A stretch of 64,000 nt of DNA from CAVZTX01 sp963778375. Its GTDB lineage: Bacteria; Chloroflexota; Ktedonobacteria; Ktedonobacterales; Ktedonobacteraceae. This document shows, one piece after another, positions 44,772-54,017 of this stretch. Location of the stretch: NCBI GenBank assembly GCA_963778375.1, contig CAVZTX010000008.1:62001-126000 (forward strand), read 5' to 3'. Every line of letters starts with the position of its first letter. The first letter of the stretch is position 1. A program made the translations under genes and the position numbers. The notes beneath the pieces are model-generated. The model worked only from the letters and a program-made list of their open reading frames with translations, did not search any database and was not told the DNA's origin.

Positions 44772-45953
44772 ATGAGCCAACCCCTCAGTGGCATACGTAT
44801 CCTCAACCTCTCGCGCCTGCTTCCTGGTGCCTACGCATCGCAAATGCTGGCAGACTTCGGCGCTGACGTAATTAAAGTCGAAGAGCCTGGCAGCGGCGAC
44901 TACGGGCGCTTCATGCCTCCGCACGGCGCAGGCGGAATGAGCCTGTACTTCCTGGCAACCAATCGCAATAAACGCAGTCTGACCTTGAACCTCAAATCTG
45001 CCGAAGGGCGGGAGGTCTTTCTGCGTCTGGTAGAGCAGGCCGACGTCGTCCTGGAAAGTTTTCGTCCAGGCGTGATGGACCGCCTTGGATTGGGCTATGC
45101 ACAACTTAAAGAGCGAAATCCAGGCATCGTCTACTGCGCGATCAGCGGCTATGGTCAGGATGGCCCCTATCGCCTGCGTGCAGGCCATGACTTGAACTAT
45201 GCAGGCTATGCCGGGTTGCTCCACTACAATCGTGGGCCACATGGCGAACCAGCAATGCCCGCAACCCAATTCGGTGATCTTGCAGGCGGCAGCTCTATGG
45301 CCGTAATAGGCATCCTCACCGCCCTGATGGGACGCACTCAAACGGGCGAGGGCCGTATGATCGATGTCTCGATGACCGAAGGCGTCATGTCGCTCCTGCC
45401 ACTCTTTGCCATCGCATACCTGAACACAGGCGAAGCTCCGCAACCTGGCCACTCCGCTCTGGATGGTGGCCTTCCCTGCTACAATATATATGAGACGCAG
45501 GATGGCAAACATGTCACGCTGGCCGCGCTTGAATATAAATTCTGGCATACCTTCTGTACGCATATCGGCCATCTCGAACTGCTGCCGTTCCACATGCCCG
45601 TTGGAGCAGGTGAGCGCGAACAGGCAATGGACATACTACGTGCTATTTTCAAGACCAAAACGCGCGACGAGTGGATAGCAGAACTTGCCGATATCGATGC
45701 GTGTGTTGGTCCCGTTTACGGCATCGACGAAGCGCTGAACGATCCCCACGCCCAGTCTCGTAACACGACCCTCACGAGCGGATGGCCCGAGACAACATAT
45801 CGTACAATACCTAGTTTTCCGCGCATATCCGGCCTCGATAACGACCAACGACACGCTCCACCCGAGTTGGGTGAGCACACGAGCGAGATATTGCGCGATG
45901 CAGGCTACAGCGATGCTGAAATCGCACAATTTCAGGCGGGAGGAATCATTTGA
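44772..45953 (+). CDS. CaiB/BaiF family (family III) CoA-transferase
   Basis: The 393-residue protein starts at ATG 44772, 6 nt after AAGGAG. It has the family III core: GIRILNLSRLLPGAYASQMLADFGADVIKVEEPG, NRNKRSLTLNLKSAEG, DVVLESFRPGVMDRLGLGY, YCAISGYGQDGPY and the catalytic Asp in AGHDLNYAGYAGLL. It moves CoA between acyl groups or acts as an acyl-CoA racemase. Length and motifs also fit alpha-methylacyl-CoA racemase. Its stop overlaps the start of the M20 peptidase gene. Confidence 0.92.
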   Translation: MSQPLSGIRILNLSRLLPGAYASQMLADFGADVIKVEEPGSGDYGRFMPPHGAGGMSLYFLATNRNKRSLTLNLKSAEGREVFLRLVEQADVVLESFRPGVMDRLGLGYAQLKERNPGIVYCAISGYGQDGPYRLRAGHDLNYAGYAGLLHYNRGPHGEPAMPATQFGDLAGGSSMAVIGILTALMGRTQTGEGRMIDVSMTEGVMSLLPLFAIAYLNTGEAPQPGHSALDGGLPCYNIYETQDGKHVTLAALEYKFWHTFCTHIGHLELLPFHMPVGAGEREQAMDILRAIFKTKTRDEWIAELADIDACVGPVYGIDEALNDPHAQSRNTTLTSGWPETTYRTIPSFPRISGLDNDQRHAPPELGEHTSEILRDAGYSDAEIAQFQAGGII

Positions 45954-47140
45954 ACAAACATCGCAACGTCGAGCGTGCCGAACAGATCATGGAACAGTAT
46001 CTCGATGATCTGAAAAACATCGTCAATATCGACTCTGGCACCTTCACTAAAGCAGGCGTCAATCGCGTCGGAGCATATTTGCAAGAGCGCTTTCAGGCAT
46101 TCGGCTTCTCCACACGCTTTGACCCTCAAGAGAACTATGGCAATCACCTCATTGCAACCCACGCAGGCCAGTCTGCACAAGGTCCGCGTATCCTCCTGAT
46201 TGGGCATATCGACACAGTATTTCCTGAAGGCGAGGCACAACGCAGACCATTTACTATTAGCGAGCGTGAGCGCTCTGCATCCCCTCAAGACAACGGAAAG
46301 CGCATCGCTACAGGCCCGGGAATACTCGATATGAAGTCAGGCGTACTCATCGGCATATATGGTCTGCACCTCTTGATAGAATCTCAGGAAACCACCTATC
46401 AGAGCGTCACGTTTGTCTGCAACAGTGACGAGGAGGTAGGTTCTCCAAGCAGCACACCGCTCATAAAGGAACTGGCTCGCCAGGCAGATGCCGTACTTGT
46501 TCTGGAACCCGGGCGCACTGAAAACACTGTAGTCTCCTCTCGTAAGGGCGTCGGCAAATATCGCGTCGAAGTCCGCGGCATCTCTTCCCATGCCGGCGTA
46601 GAACCCAAACGCGGTCGCAATGCCATCCTTGAACTTTCCTACCAGGTGCAAGGCATGCAGGCCCTCAACGATACCATCCCCGGTGCAACCCTCAACGTCG
46701 GCATCATTGCTGGTGGTGAACGCACCAACGTCGTACCCGACTACGCCTACTGCGACATGGATATCCGTGTAAGCGATTCGACCGGATTCGAGGCCCTGGA
46801 AGCTGCCATGCGTAGAGTGGCCTCCAAAACCGTCCTGCAAGGAACCACCATTACCCTCACCGGCAGCCTATGGCACCACCCCTTCGAACGCACCAAAGGC
46901 AACGCCCAGCTTGTCCAACTGGTCAAAGAAGCTGGAAAAGAGCTAGGACTGAAGATCGAAGATGTTGGCAGCGGCGGTGGTTCCGACGCCAACACCACCG
47001 CCGCGATGGGCATTCCCACCCTCGACGGCCTTGGCGCAGGCGGCGGCCTTGCCCACAACCCCGGCGAATTTATCGAACTTGATTACCTGCCGACACGTAT
47101 TGCATTACTTGCTGGACTGGTGAGGAAGATTAGCAGCTAA
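45950..47140 (+). CDS. M20 family metallopeptidase (carboxypeptidase G2-like)
   Basis: The 396-residue zinc peptidase has its metal ligands in order: His and Asp of GHIDTVFP, Asp of GPGILDMKSG, the Glu pair of NSDEEVGSP, LEPGR, and the late His of AHNPGEF. The central dimerisation domain has GISSHAGVEPKRGRNAI and GERTNVVPDYAYCDMDIR. CPG2-type members cleave C-terminal Glu or other amino acids from acylated substrates. It starts with TTG overlapping the CoA-transferase stop (TTGA); an ATG at 45989 is an alternative. Confidence 0.92.
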   Translation: MNKHRNVERAEQIMEQYLDDLKNIVNIDSGTFTKAGVNRVGAYLQERFQAFGFSTRFDPQENYGNHLIATHAGQSAQGPRILLIGHIDTVFPEGEAQRRPFTISERERSASPQDNGKRIATGPGILDMKSGVLIGIYGLHLLIESQETTYQSVTFVCNSDEEVGSPSSTPLIKELARQADAVLVLEPGRTENTVVSSRKGVGKYRVEVRGISSHAGVEPKRGRNAILELSYQVQGMQALNDTIPGATLNVGIIAGGERTNVVPDYAYCDMDIRVSDSTGFEALEAAMRRVASKTVLQGTTITLTGSLWHHPFERTKGNAQLVQLVKEAGKELGLKIEDVGSGGGSDANTTAAMGIPTLDGLGAGGGLAHNPGEFIELDYLPTRIALLAGLVRKISS

Positions 47141-47231
47141 TCACCCTTCTAAAGTGCGTTCCAGGCTCTCGACAGCGTAGTTCCGATATGTTACACTTTG
47201 AACAGAATGAAGAGGTAGGAGGGCTTTCGAT

Positions 47232-48149
47232 GTGCCTGGACCGTATGATGATAGCCTTAAAAAGTTGATCAGCGCGAACCCGCAAGATTTCATTTCATTG
47301 GTACTTGGTGAAGGAGATTTCGAGAAAACTTTAGATCACGAACTGAAGAGTGTGCATATTTATGCCGATGCGTTGCTTCAAGCAGTTCAAAACGGGGAGC
47401 AAATGCTGGTACATATCGAATTCCAGAGCGGCAATGATCCAAAAATGCAAGAACGCCTTCTGGAATACAACACCCTTGCATCGCGTGAATATGATTACCT
47501 TCCAGTCTACTCGTGCGTAATCTATTTGAAGAAGGATGGTGACATTCCGCAAGCACCCTTCATTAAGAAGATTCCTAATGGTAAAGAAGTAGTGCGCTTT
47601 CACTACAGCAGCATTGAATTATATGATATTCCTGCTGACGAGCTTCTGGATGCGGGATTGGTAGGATTGCTACCACTTCTGCCGCTCACAAAAGACGGAG
47701 CGCGACATGAAGTGGTAGAAAAGATGATTACGAGTCTTGTATTCGCCGAAAGAACCGAGTTATTATGGTTTGGATATGCACTTGCATCAAAGGTATTCAA
47801 AGCCGATCTGAGTTGGCTTAGAAGGAGGTTCGCCGTGTTTAACGATATACTTCGGGATACACCAATCTATCAAGAGGTATTGGAAGAGGGCATGGAAATG
47901 GGTATTGAGAAGGGCATCGAGAAGGGCCATCAAGAGGCCCTCCAGCAAGAACTTCGACGACAGCGTGAGGCGTTATTAGATATAGTCCTCGAACGTTTCC
48001 CAAAAATTGCACGACTGACAAGCAAACTCATAGAAACCATCGAAGACCCCGCAATCCTGTTGCGTTTGATCGTCAAGATGAGTACAGTGCAAACTGCTGA
48101 AGAAGCCAAACAACTCCTCTTCGATGTAACTGAAGATGAAGAGAACTGA
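47232..48149 (+). CDS. Rpn/PD-(D/E)XK nuclease-like protein
   Basis: The 305-residue protein starts with GTG after GTAGGAGGG. The N-terminal 120 residues have the Rpn/DUF4351-type pattern: YDDSLKKLI, ADALLQAV, MLVHIEFQSGNDPKMQERLLEYN (the E-x-Q nuclease motif) and RFHYSSIELYD. The C-terminal part has a charged helix with GMEMGIEKGIEKGHQEALQQ repeats, typical of these proteins. Escherichia coli Rpn proteins are DNA nucleases that raise recA-independent recombination. Such genes are spread horizontally and are often multi-copy. No terminal repeats are visible. Confidence 0.82.
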   Translation: MPGPYDDSLKKLISANPQDFISLVLGEGDFEKTLDHELKSVHIYADALLQAVQNGEQMLVHIEFQSGNDPKMQERLLEYNTLASREYDYLPVYSCVIYLKKDGDIPQAPFIKKIPNGKEVVRFHYSSIELYDIPADELLDAGLVGLLPLLPLTKDGARHEVVEKMITSLVFAERTELLWFGYALASKVFKADLSWLRRRFAVFNDILRDTPIYQEVLEEGMEMGIEKGIEKGHQEALQQELRRQREALLDIVLERFPKIARLTSKLIETIEDPAILLRLIVKMSTVQTAEEAKQLLFDVTEDEEN

Positions 48150-48155
48150 CACAGC

Positions 48156-49359
48156 ATGAACTTCGGCAAGCAGCACATCTACGACCTGCCCATCAACGAC
48201 ATCATCTACCTCGGCGTCCTCGCCCAACAGTTACAGCAAGAGGCCAAGGAGCGCGGAGAGACCTTGCCACCATTAGCACGCTTGCAGGTCGGCGAACCCA
48301 GCTTTCGCACCCCTGAACATATTCGTCAGGCAGCCATACAAGCCATTGCAAGCGAACCAATGACATATGGCCCTGCCGCTGGCTGGCCCTGGCTGCGAGA
48401 ACTGCTGGCCGAGAAAATTGAGCGCGTCAATGGCTACAAAGTTGGTCCCCAGCACATTGCCATCGGAATGGGAGGCACAGGCGCAATCCTGGCAGCCCTG
48501 ACCGCAACCATAGGTCCAGGCGACGAAGTGCTCTTGCCCGACCCTCACTGGCCCCAGTACAGCATGCAGATCGCCTGTTGTGGTGCCACAGAAGTTCTCT
48601 ACCCTCTTGACCCACAAAACTCATGGCTGCCAGAAATACCGCAATTGGAGCGACTAGTCACGCCCCGCACACGCCTGCTGGTCATCAACAGTCCAGGCAA
48701 CCCCACTGGAGCAGTCTTTCCCAAACAGCTTGTAAACGACCTGCTCGACTTCGCTCGTCGCCACGACCTCTACCTGCTTTCGGACGAGTGCTACGACGAA
48801 ATCATCTTTGAGGGCAAACCTACCAGCCCAGCCACATTAATGGACCATGACGAATTTGAGTCGGGCAGGCTCATCTGTATCTACACCTTCTCCAAAACCT
48901 ACGCCATGACAGGCTGGCGCATCGGCTACGTCGTCACGGGAACAGAACTAACGAAAACCATCAGCTACGTACTCGACGCAAGCTTCACAAACATCAGCAC
49001 CGCCATTCAACGAGCTGCTGCTGCTGCACTAACCGGCCCGCAATCCTGCGTCTCCGAAATGCGCGATGCCTATCATCGCCGCCGTGACCTCGTCGTCAAC
49101 CTGCTCAAAGACTTTGGACGTTACGAATACACCCCGCACGGCGCATTTTACACATTAGTCGATGTTACCAGCCCTCATGGATTACAACGCCGAGGACGAC
49201 AATTCGCCCTCGACCTGCTGCGAGAACGCAACGTCGCCGTAGCACCCGGCAGCAGCTTCGGCTACCGTCGCCGACCGCTACGTCCGCATCTCACTTGCAG
49301 CTTCAGACGAAGAGATCGAGCGTGGGGTGAGGGAGATTTGTGCGTTTGCGGATAGGTAG
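48156..49359 (+). CDS. PLP-dependent aminotransferase class I/II, with a late 1-nt frameshift
   Basis: The protein is a fold-type I aminotransferase: LQVGEPSFRTPEHIRQAA, YGPAAGWPWLRELLA, NSPGNPTGAVFP, LSDECYDEIIF and the PLP Lys in FSKTYAMTGWRIGY. In the annotated frame the last 30 residues turn Arg/Pro-rich and stop at 49355. Removing one base near 49263 restores GSSFGTVADRYVRISLAASDEEIERG with a stop at 49359, the expected C-terminus with the substrate Arg. The restored length is about 400 residues. It lies 6 nt after the Rpn-like gene. The substrate is unknown. Confidence 0.87.
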
Positions 49360-49360
49360 C

Positions 49361-50209
49361 TCACTTATACGCCACAACCCCAAACGCCTCCGGCCTCCGC
49401 ACAACCCTCTTAAATCCCGCCTCCTGAAGGCGACGCAGCACACCCTTCGTCACATTGCCACTTGCCTTACTATTCGGATCACCAATATAGTGAAACAGCC
49501 GTCCGCCACGCTTCAGCACACGGTGTAATTGCTGATAAAATGCCCCCGAATACAGATCACCCGCAAGACTAAACGTAGGTGGATCATGCAGAATACGCGA
49601 AAAACTCTCATCCGCAAAGCCCGGCACAACCTCAAATGCATCACCCATCACCTGCCGAATCTTAGGATTAGAGAACAGCGCCTGCGACCACGGATTGAGC
49701 CGCGCCATCTCCTGCGCACCCGGATCAAGCTCAATCGTCACAACCTCATCCGCGGTTTTAGCCGCCTCGATAGCTGTGTAGCCCAGTCCCGTTGCCGTAT
49801 CCAGTACGCATCCCACAATCGGCGTAATGGCCGCAACCTTCTTCAAGGTATCCTGGATAGGATCGACATCCTTAATACGATGCATCAAGAACCCCGCGAT
49901 CAACATACTAGGCGCACCTTGCGTCGGCATCAGGCTGCACATGCGATTCGTATACTCTGAAAACACCTGTATAGGTCTCGCATCACCATCTTCAACAACA
50001 AAGCAATTGACCGCCGACTTTCGAATTTTCTCAACGACCTGCCAGTTCAATTGTTCCCCATTCGGAAATACCACCCCTTCAGGCGTAATAGTCACCGTTG
50101 CCGTTGTAAGCCCTAAATCCAGCGAAACATCGGCAGTCCCTTGCCCCAAACGTTTTACCTCAAGCAATGGCTGTACCTGAACATATGATAGGATGATGGG
50201 AAGCTTCAT
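49361..50209 (-). CDS. SAM-dependent methyltransferase (COG2521-like)
   Basis: The 282-residue protein has a roughly 130-residue N-terminal beta-rich part, then a Rossmann methyltransferase with LDTATGLGYTAIEA (SAM motif), VVTIELDPGAQEMARLNPWS and motif IV LHDPPTFSLAGDLYS, ending FHYIGDPNSK. This pattern recalls COG2521, a mainly archaeal predicted methyltransferase; that is a memory-based match. The substrate is unknown. It converges on the aminotransferase with 1 nt between stops. Confidence 0.8.
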   Translation of the reverse strand: MKLPIILSYVQVQPLLEVKRLGQGTADVSLDLGLTTATVTITPEGVVFPNGEQLNWQVVEKIRKSAVNCFVVEDGDARPIQVFSEYTNRMCSLMPTQGAPSMLIAGFLMHRIKDVDPIQDTLKKVAAITPIVGCVLDTATGLGYTAIEAAKTADEVVTIELDPGAQEMARLNPWSQALFSNPKIRQVMGDAFEVVPGFADESFSRILHDPPTFSLAGDLYSGAFYQQLHRVLKRGGRLFHYIGDPNSKASGNVTKGVLRRLQEAGFKRVVRRPEAFGVVAYK

Positions 50210-50440
50210 GCCTTAGCCACCATCTTCCATCGAAAATTGAACCAATCGCTTCATAGACATCCTCCTCAAAATAGTGCGTAATACAAACAATAAGACTCGT
50301 TGAAAACAATCTACCTCATAAGCCTTCGCTTTTCAACAAAATAACAATCAACCATCTTGCCCCATCGCCCTCACTGAACTATAATGGCAGCATCACAATT
50401 CTTTGTAACGTTACTTGGAAGTAAGGCATCCGAAAAAAGT

Positions 50441-50986
50441 ATGCATATCAGCGAACCCGCCGAATACGTCATTCTGGGACTGCTAGACAGCAAGTCCATG
50501 CATGGCTACGAGATGTTTCAGCACTTTGAAGGTGGCACATTAGGCGAGATCGTCCACCTGGAGATGAGCCAGATGTACGCGTTCTTGAAAAAGCTCGAAC
50601 GCCTTGTGTACATCGAGGCCGACCTGGAACCTCAAGGAGTGCGTCCCCCACGCAAAGTCTATCATCTCACTGCGCTGGGACGCGACGTATTCCGGCACTG
50701 GCTGACGGAACCGGTTGAGCGCCCGCGCGATATTCGCATCCTTTTCCTCATCAAGCTCTATTTTGCCCAGCACATCACACCCGACCAAACATCGCACCTG
50801 GTTGAATTACAGGTTCTTGCCTGCCGCAAATTCCTCGAACACCTTGAATCGCGACGTCCTGACGACGTGGAGTCAGGTGACGAAGCCTTCTTCGACCATG
50901 TAGTCCTGCGTAGTCGCATCCACCAGACACGCGCACTCCTCGATTGGCTGCGTGAACTGCAACATGAAATGGCGGAATCCCATTAA
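50441..50986 (+). CDS. PadR family transcriptional regulator
   Basis: From ATG 50441 the product is 181 residues: a PadR winged helix (YVILGLLDSKSMHGYEMFQHF, LEMSQMYAFLKKLERLVYIEADL, YHLTALGRDVFRHWL) and a C-terminal helical dimerisation domain (about residues 90-178). An ATG at 50384 would add 19 residues. PadR proteins repress detoxification or efflux genes in response to phenolics or drugs. The nearby downstream gene (ccsB) is an unlikely target. Confidence 0.87.
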   Translation: MHISEPAEYVILGLLDSKSMHGYEMFQHFEGGTLGEIVHLEMSQMYAFLKKLERLVYIEADLEPQGVRPPRKVYHLTALGRDVFRHWLTEPVERPRDIRILFLIKLYFAQHITPDQTSHLVELQVLACRKFLEHLESRRPDDVESGDEAFFDHVVLRSRIHQTRALLDWLRELQHEMAESH

Positions 50987-51039
50987 CTGTTGCCCCTCTT
51001 CCTTAACTGTGCTACTATCTATTTCGTAAAGTACTATTT

Positions 51040-52101
51040 ATGACCATACGACCGAGGTTCATCATGCAGCTTTTATCCGTAACGGCCACAGCATCACCTG
51101 GACTTGCAAGCCTGTCCACCTATCTTTTTATAGCAGGTCTGATCACAACTATTGTCATGACCGGGATATATTTCTGGTACACGTTAGGCAGCGCGCGGCT
51201 GGCAAAGCGACTGGCTGTAGAGCGCGTCCGCAGTAAAACCAACAAAGCAACTAAAACGGCCACTGTTGGAGGCGGCGTCGGCACACTCGTACGCACTGAT
51301 GTCGTAACACACGAGCAGCCCGATGGCGAAAAGCCTATCGCGCTGAATCACCATTTGATTATCACCGGGCGCATCGGAACTGCATTAGGCTGGCTCGCCG
51401 TCTGCATACTCTTCCTGTCACAGCTTTTCCGCGCCATCGTAGAGCAGCACGCCCCTTGGAGCAACTTGTTCGAGTTCAGCGTGAGTTTCACCGTAGCCTT
51501 GCTGCTCTGCTACCTGCTCTTTGAGGCCCGTTTCCACGAGCGTGTGCGGGCCTGGGGCATTTATGTCTCTGCCTTTGCGGTAGTCACCCTCGGCATGGCG
51601 ATCCTCATCGGCACGACCTATGATCTGATCAATAGTTCTTCAGCGCTCATTCCCGCTCTGCAAGACAAGCCCATCCTGCTGATCCATGTCTCGATGGCAA
51701 TCTTCGCCTACGCGCTCTTTAGCGTTGCCTTCGGCGCTGCTCTCATCGTTCTTGCTCAAGGCGGAGAGGGCCAACGCTTCACCTGGCTACCCTCAGCAGA
51801 AGCCGCGGACGAACTCGGCTACAAAGCCGTAATCTTTGGCTTCCCACTGCTGGCACTAACATTGATCCTGGGTGCCTATTGGGCAAACTATGCCTGGGGA
51901 AGCTACTGGAGTTGGGACCCGAAAGAGACTTCGGCTCTCATCACCTGGCTGATTTACGCGGTCTACCTCCACGCCCGTGGCATTCGCGGCTGGCACGGCA
52001 AAAAGACTGGCTGGCTGTTAGTAATCGGATTTGCCGCCACGCTATTCACCTACTACGGCGTCAGCTTCTTCGTCCCCAGCCTACATAGCTACGCGAAGTG
52101 A
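51040..52101 (+). CDS. ccsB: System II cytochrome c biogenesis protein CcsB/CcsA
   Basis: The 353-residue membrane protein has about eight helices and the haem-handling WWD-type motif WGSYWSWDPKETSALITW (about residues 288-305), with conserved His in HVSMAIFAYALF and HARGIRGWHGKK. CcsA/CcsB-type proteins carry haem across the membrane to apocytochrome c. Its ResB-type partner is not in the window. The start could be ATG 51040 or ATG 51064; the latter has GAGG upstream. Confidence 0.9.
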   Translation: MTIRPRFIMQLLSVTATASPGLASLSTYLFIAGLITTIVMTGIYFWYTLGSARLAKRLAVERVRSKTNKATKTATVGGGVGTLVRTDVVTHEQPDGEKPIALNHHLIITGRIGTALGWLAVCILFLSQLFRAIVEQHAPWSNLFEFSVSFTVALLLCYLLFEARFHERVRAWGIYVSAFAVVTLGMAILIGTTYDLINSSSALIPALQDKPILLIHVSMAIFAYALFSVAFGAALIVLAQGGEGQRFTWLPSAEAADELGYKAVIFGFPLLALTLILGAYWANYAWGSYWSWDPKETSALITWLIYAVYLHARGIRGWHGKKTGWLLVIGFAATLFTYYGVSFFVPSLHSYAK

Positions 52102-52113
52102 TAGCACCCTTTT

Positions 52114-52818
52114 TCATGTCCTCAGTGCTAATCGATACCGTGGATTATACGACTTATCGCAGTTGCTACACGAAACGGCCTGCGAGTAACGGCGAGCGCG
52201 TGGATACTGTTTGCCGCAATTTGGACATTCATAAAGGTAGCGAATCGGTCGACGCTCGCGGCGCATACGTTCCCGCTGCACACTCTCTTCATGCAGCAAA
52301 CGGCGCAACTCAACCACATCATAGCCAGTAATGGCAGCTTCATCGACAGCAATCGAATCATACCCATGATGGCGGTGACGACGCGGCGTTCCATTAACAC
52401 GATCAGCCAGGTGGATCAGTTCATGCGCAACCGTCACCTCAACCGACCGAGGTTGCATATCCGGCTCAATAAAAATCAAGTGACGATGATTAGCTTGATG
52501 CAACGGCGCTACCTCGCCAAAGCCTGACAGGGTTTGTACTGTCGAAGTCTTACGTGCGCGCGCATTCCATGCCCGTTGAGGAGATGGCCCTGGAAGATAG
52601 CAATAACACCCCAGCACCATAAGATTGAGCCGCTTGCCCGTCCAGCGCATATACTCTTGACGATCCGTCGTGATAGCCAGAGAATTCAGTTCGTGCATTG
52701 GCAGTTGCAATCTCTGCCAATAAAATGTCAACCACTGTGAAATTACCGAACTACCGTGTATAATCGCGCCTGTCTGCCGTGGGGGCGGCGCAGGCGCAGG
52801 TCTACGTGCGGCAACCAT
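52114..52818 (-). CDS. SprT-like zinc metalloprotease
   Basis: The 234-residue protein has a HExxH zinc motif (VAHELIHLADRVNG, about residues 131-145), further His in the HRHHGYD segment, and a C-terminal zinc ribbon (CPNCG with CSNC, about residues 195-222). Together these are the SprT layout. SprT/Spartan proteins clear DNA-protein crosslinks. The Pro/Arg-rich first 15 residues are probably disordered. It converges with ccsB, 12 nt between stops. Confidence 0.8.
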   Translation of the reverse strand: MVAARRPAPAPPPRQTGAIIHGSSVISQWLTFYWQRLQLPMHELNSLAITTDRQEYMRWTGKRLNLMVLGCYCYLPGPSPQRAWNARARKTSTVQTLSGFGEVAPLHQANHRHLIFIEPDMQPRSVEVTVAHELIHLADRVNGTPRRHRHHGYDSIAVDEAAITGYDVVELRRLLHEESVQRERMRRERRPIRYLYECPNCGKQYPRARRYSQAVSCSNCDKSYNPRYRLALRT

Positions 52819-53039
52819 ACCGCTTTCTCACTCCTGACTAGAGCTTCCAAATGTATTCGACCTGGCGACCTTCGCGGCCGCCAGCTATCTGCATCCTTGC
52901 AAGTCGCATTGGCAGTATATCAGGCATAAGCGGCATACGCAAGACACAAGCCCAACTTGACACCTATTTGTAGGAAGGCGTAAGATGACATTGCACATCA
53001 AGGCATTGAGATAGCCTTCCGCCGTCAGAAGGAGTTGGT

Positions 53040-53531
53040 ATGTCGTTTCACATCTGTATTCGAACAGAGAAATCCCTGCAACAACTCGCCACGGAAATAC
53101 GCAATATCTTTTCACTGCCCACATACCGGCAAAACTCTCATTCGAGTGAACCCTACTGTCAATTCGAGATGTTGGGGATGCTTATTCTCATCCAGCCAAT
53201 GGAAGAGCACGAACGCGAACCCGAAGTCAGGGACTACCCATACAGCTTCGTCTTACAGCTATCCTTTGCCGACCATGAACTCAACACCGACGACTTGGAA
53301 TATCGTCTCCAACCCTATTATGCCCAGTTGTTCAGTTTCAAACTCGGTGTAGATACCGCCTATCAAGAGAGACAAAAGACCGACCACCGTTCCTGGAAGA
53401 TTCGCTATCACTTCTGCTGCAAGAATCCTCGTTGGAATGGCTCAGTCCTATATGGCGAGCCAGGCTGGGAACCCGCTGTAATCGAGGCCCCGCCAAGTCC
53501 ATGGCGCGCTATGCTTCCACCAATCTTGTAG
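53040..53531 (+). CDS. Conserved-looking protein of unknown function
   Basis: The 163-residue protein starts at ATG 53040 with AAGGAG about 7 nt upstream. It is rich in aromatic residues and has alternating strand-like stretches (FEMLGMLILIQP, YSFVLQLSFADHELN, WKIRYHFCC). No transmembrane segment, signal or motif is recognised. It is 36 nt upstream of the MaoC operon and may belong to it. Confidence 0.6.
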   Translation: MSFHICIRTEKSLQQLATEIRNIFSLPTYRQNSHSSEPYCQFEMLGMLILIQPMEEHEREPEVRDYPYSFVLQLSFADHELNTDDLEYRLQPYYAQLFSFKLGVDTAYQERQKTDHRSWKIRYHFCCKNPRWNGSVLYGEPGWEPAVIEAPPSPWRAMLPPIL

Positions 53532-53567
53532 TCTTTCCTGATATTCACCCCTAGATGGAGACAAAAG

Positions 53568-54017
53568 ATGAGTATGTTGCATGCAGCCCCCGGTCAGGAG
53601 CTTTCCCCACTCGTCAAACCGCCCATCACGCAGGAGCAGCTTCGTCTCTACGCCGAGGCATCCGGCGACTACAACCCCATCCATCTTGACGAAGAGGCCG
53701 CGCACCGCGTCGGACTCGATAGCGTCATCGCACACGGCATGCTCAGCATGGCCTTCCTTGGGCAATTCGTAACCCAGCAAATCGCCGATACCCCTGGTGC
53801 GCTTCTCTCGCATCTCCGAGTGCGCTTTATGAATATGGTGCGTCTCGGTGACACCCTCACCTGCCATGGCGTAGTAAAGGCGAGCACAACTGACGACCAG
53901 GGGCAAGCATCCATCACAATCGAATGCTGGGCACAGAACCAGAAAGGTGAGAAAGTCACAGGCGGCGAAGCAGTAGTGCGCATTCCCCATACGCAAGCAC
54001 AGGAGGCAAACGCATGA
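53568..54017 (+). CDS. MaoC-like (R)-specific enoyl-CoA hydratase
   Basis: The 149-residue hot-dog-fold protein has the MaoC hydratase motif: ASGDYNPIHLDEEAAHRVGLDSVIAHGM with the catalytic Asp and His, and RFMNMVRLGDTLTCHG. It hydrates 2-enoyl-CoA. Its stop overlaps the start of the acyl-CoA ligase gene as ATGA. The position at the head of an operon with ligase and oxidase suggests processing of an acyl-CoA. Confidence 0.9.
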   Translation: MSMLHAAPGQELSPLVKPPITQEQLRLYAEASGDYNPIHLDEEAAHRVGLDSVIAHGMLSMAFLGQFVTQQIADTPGALLSHLRVRFMNMVRLGDTLTCHGVVKASTTDDQGQASITIECWAQNQKGEKVTGGEAVVRIPHTQAQEANA

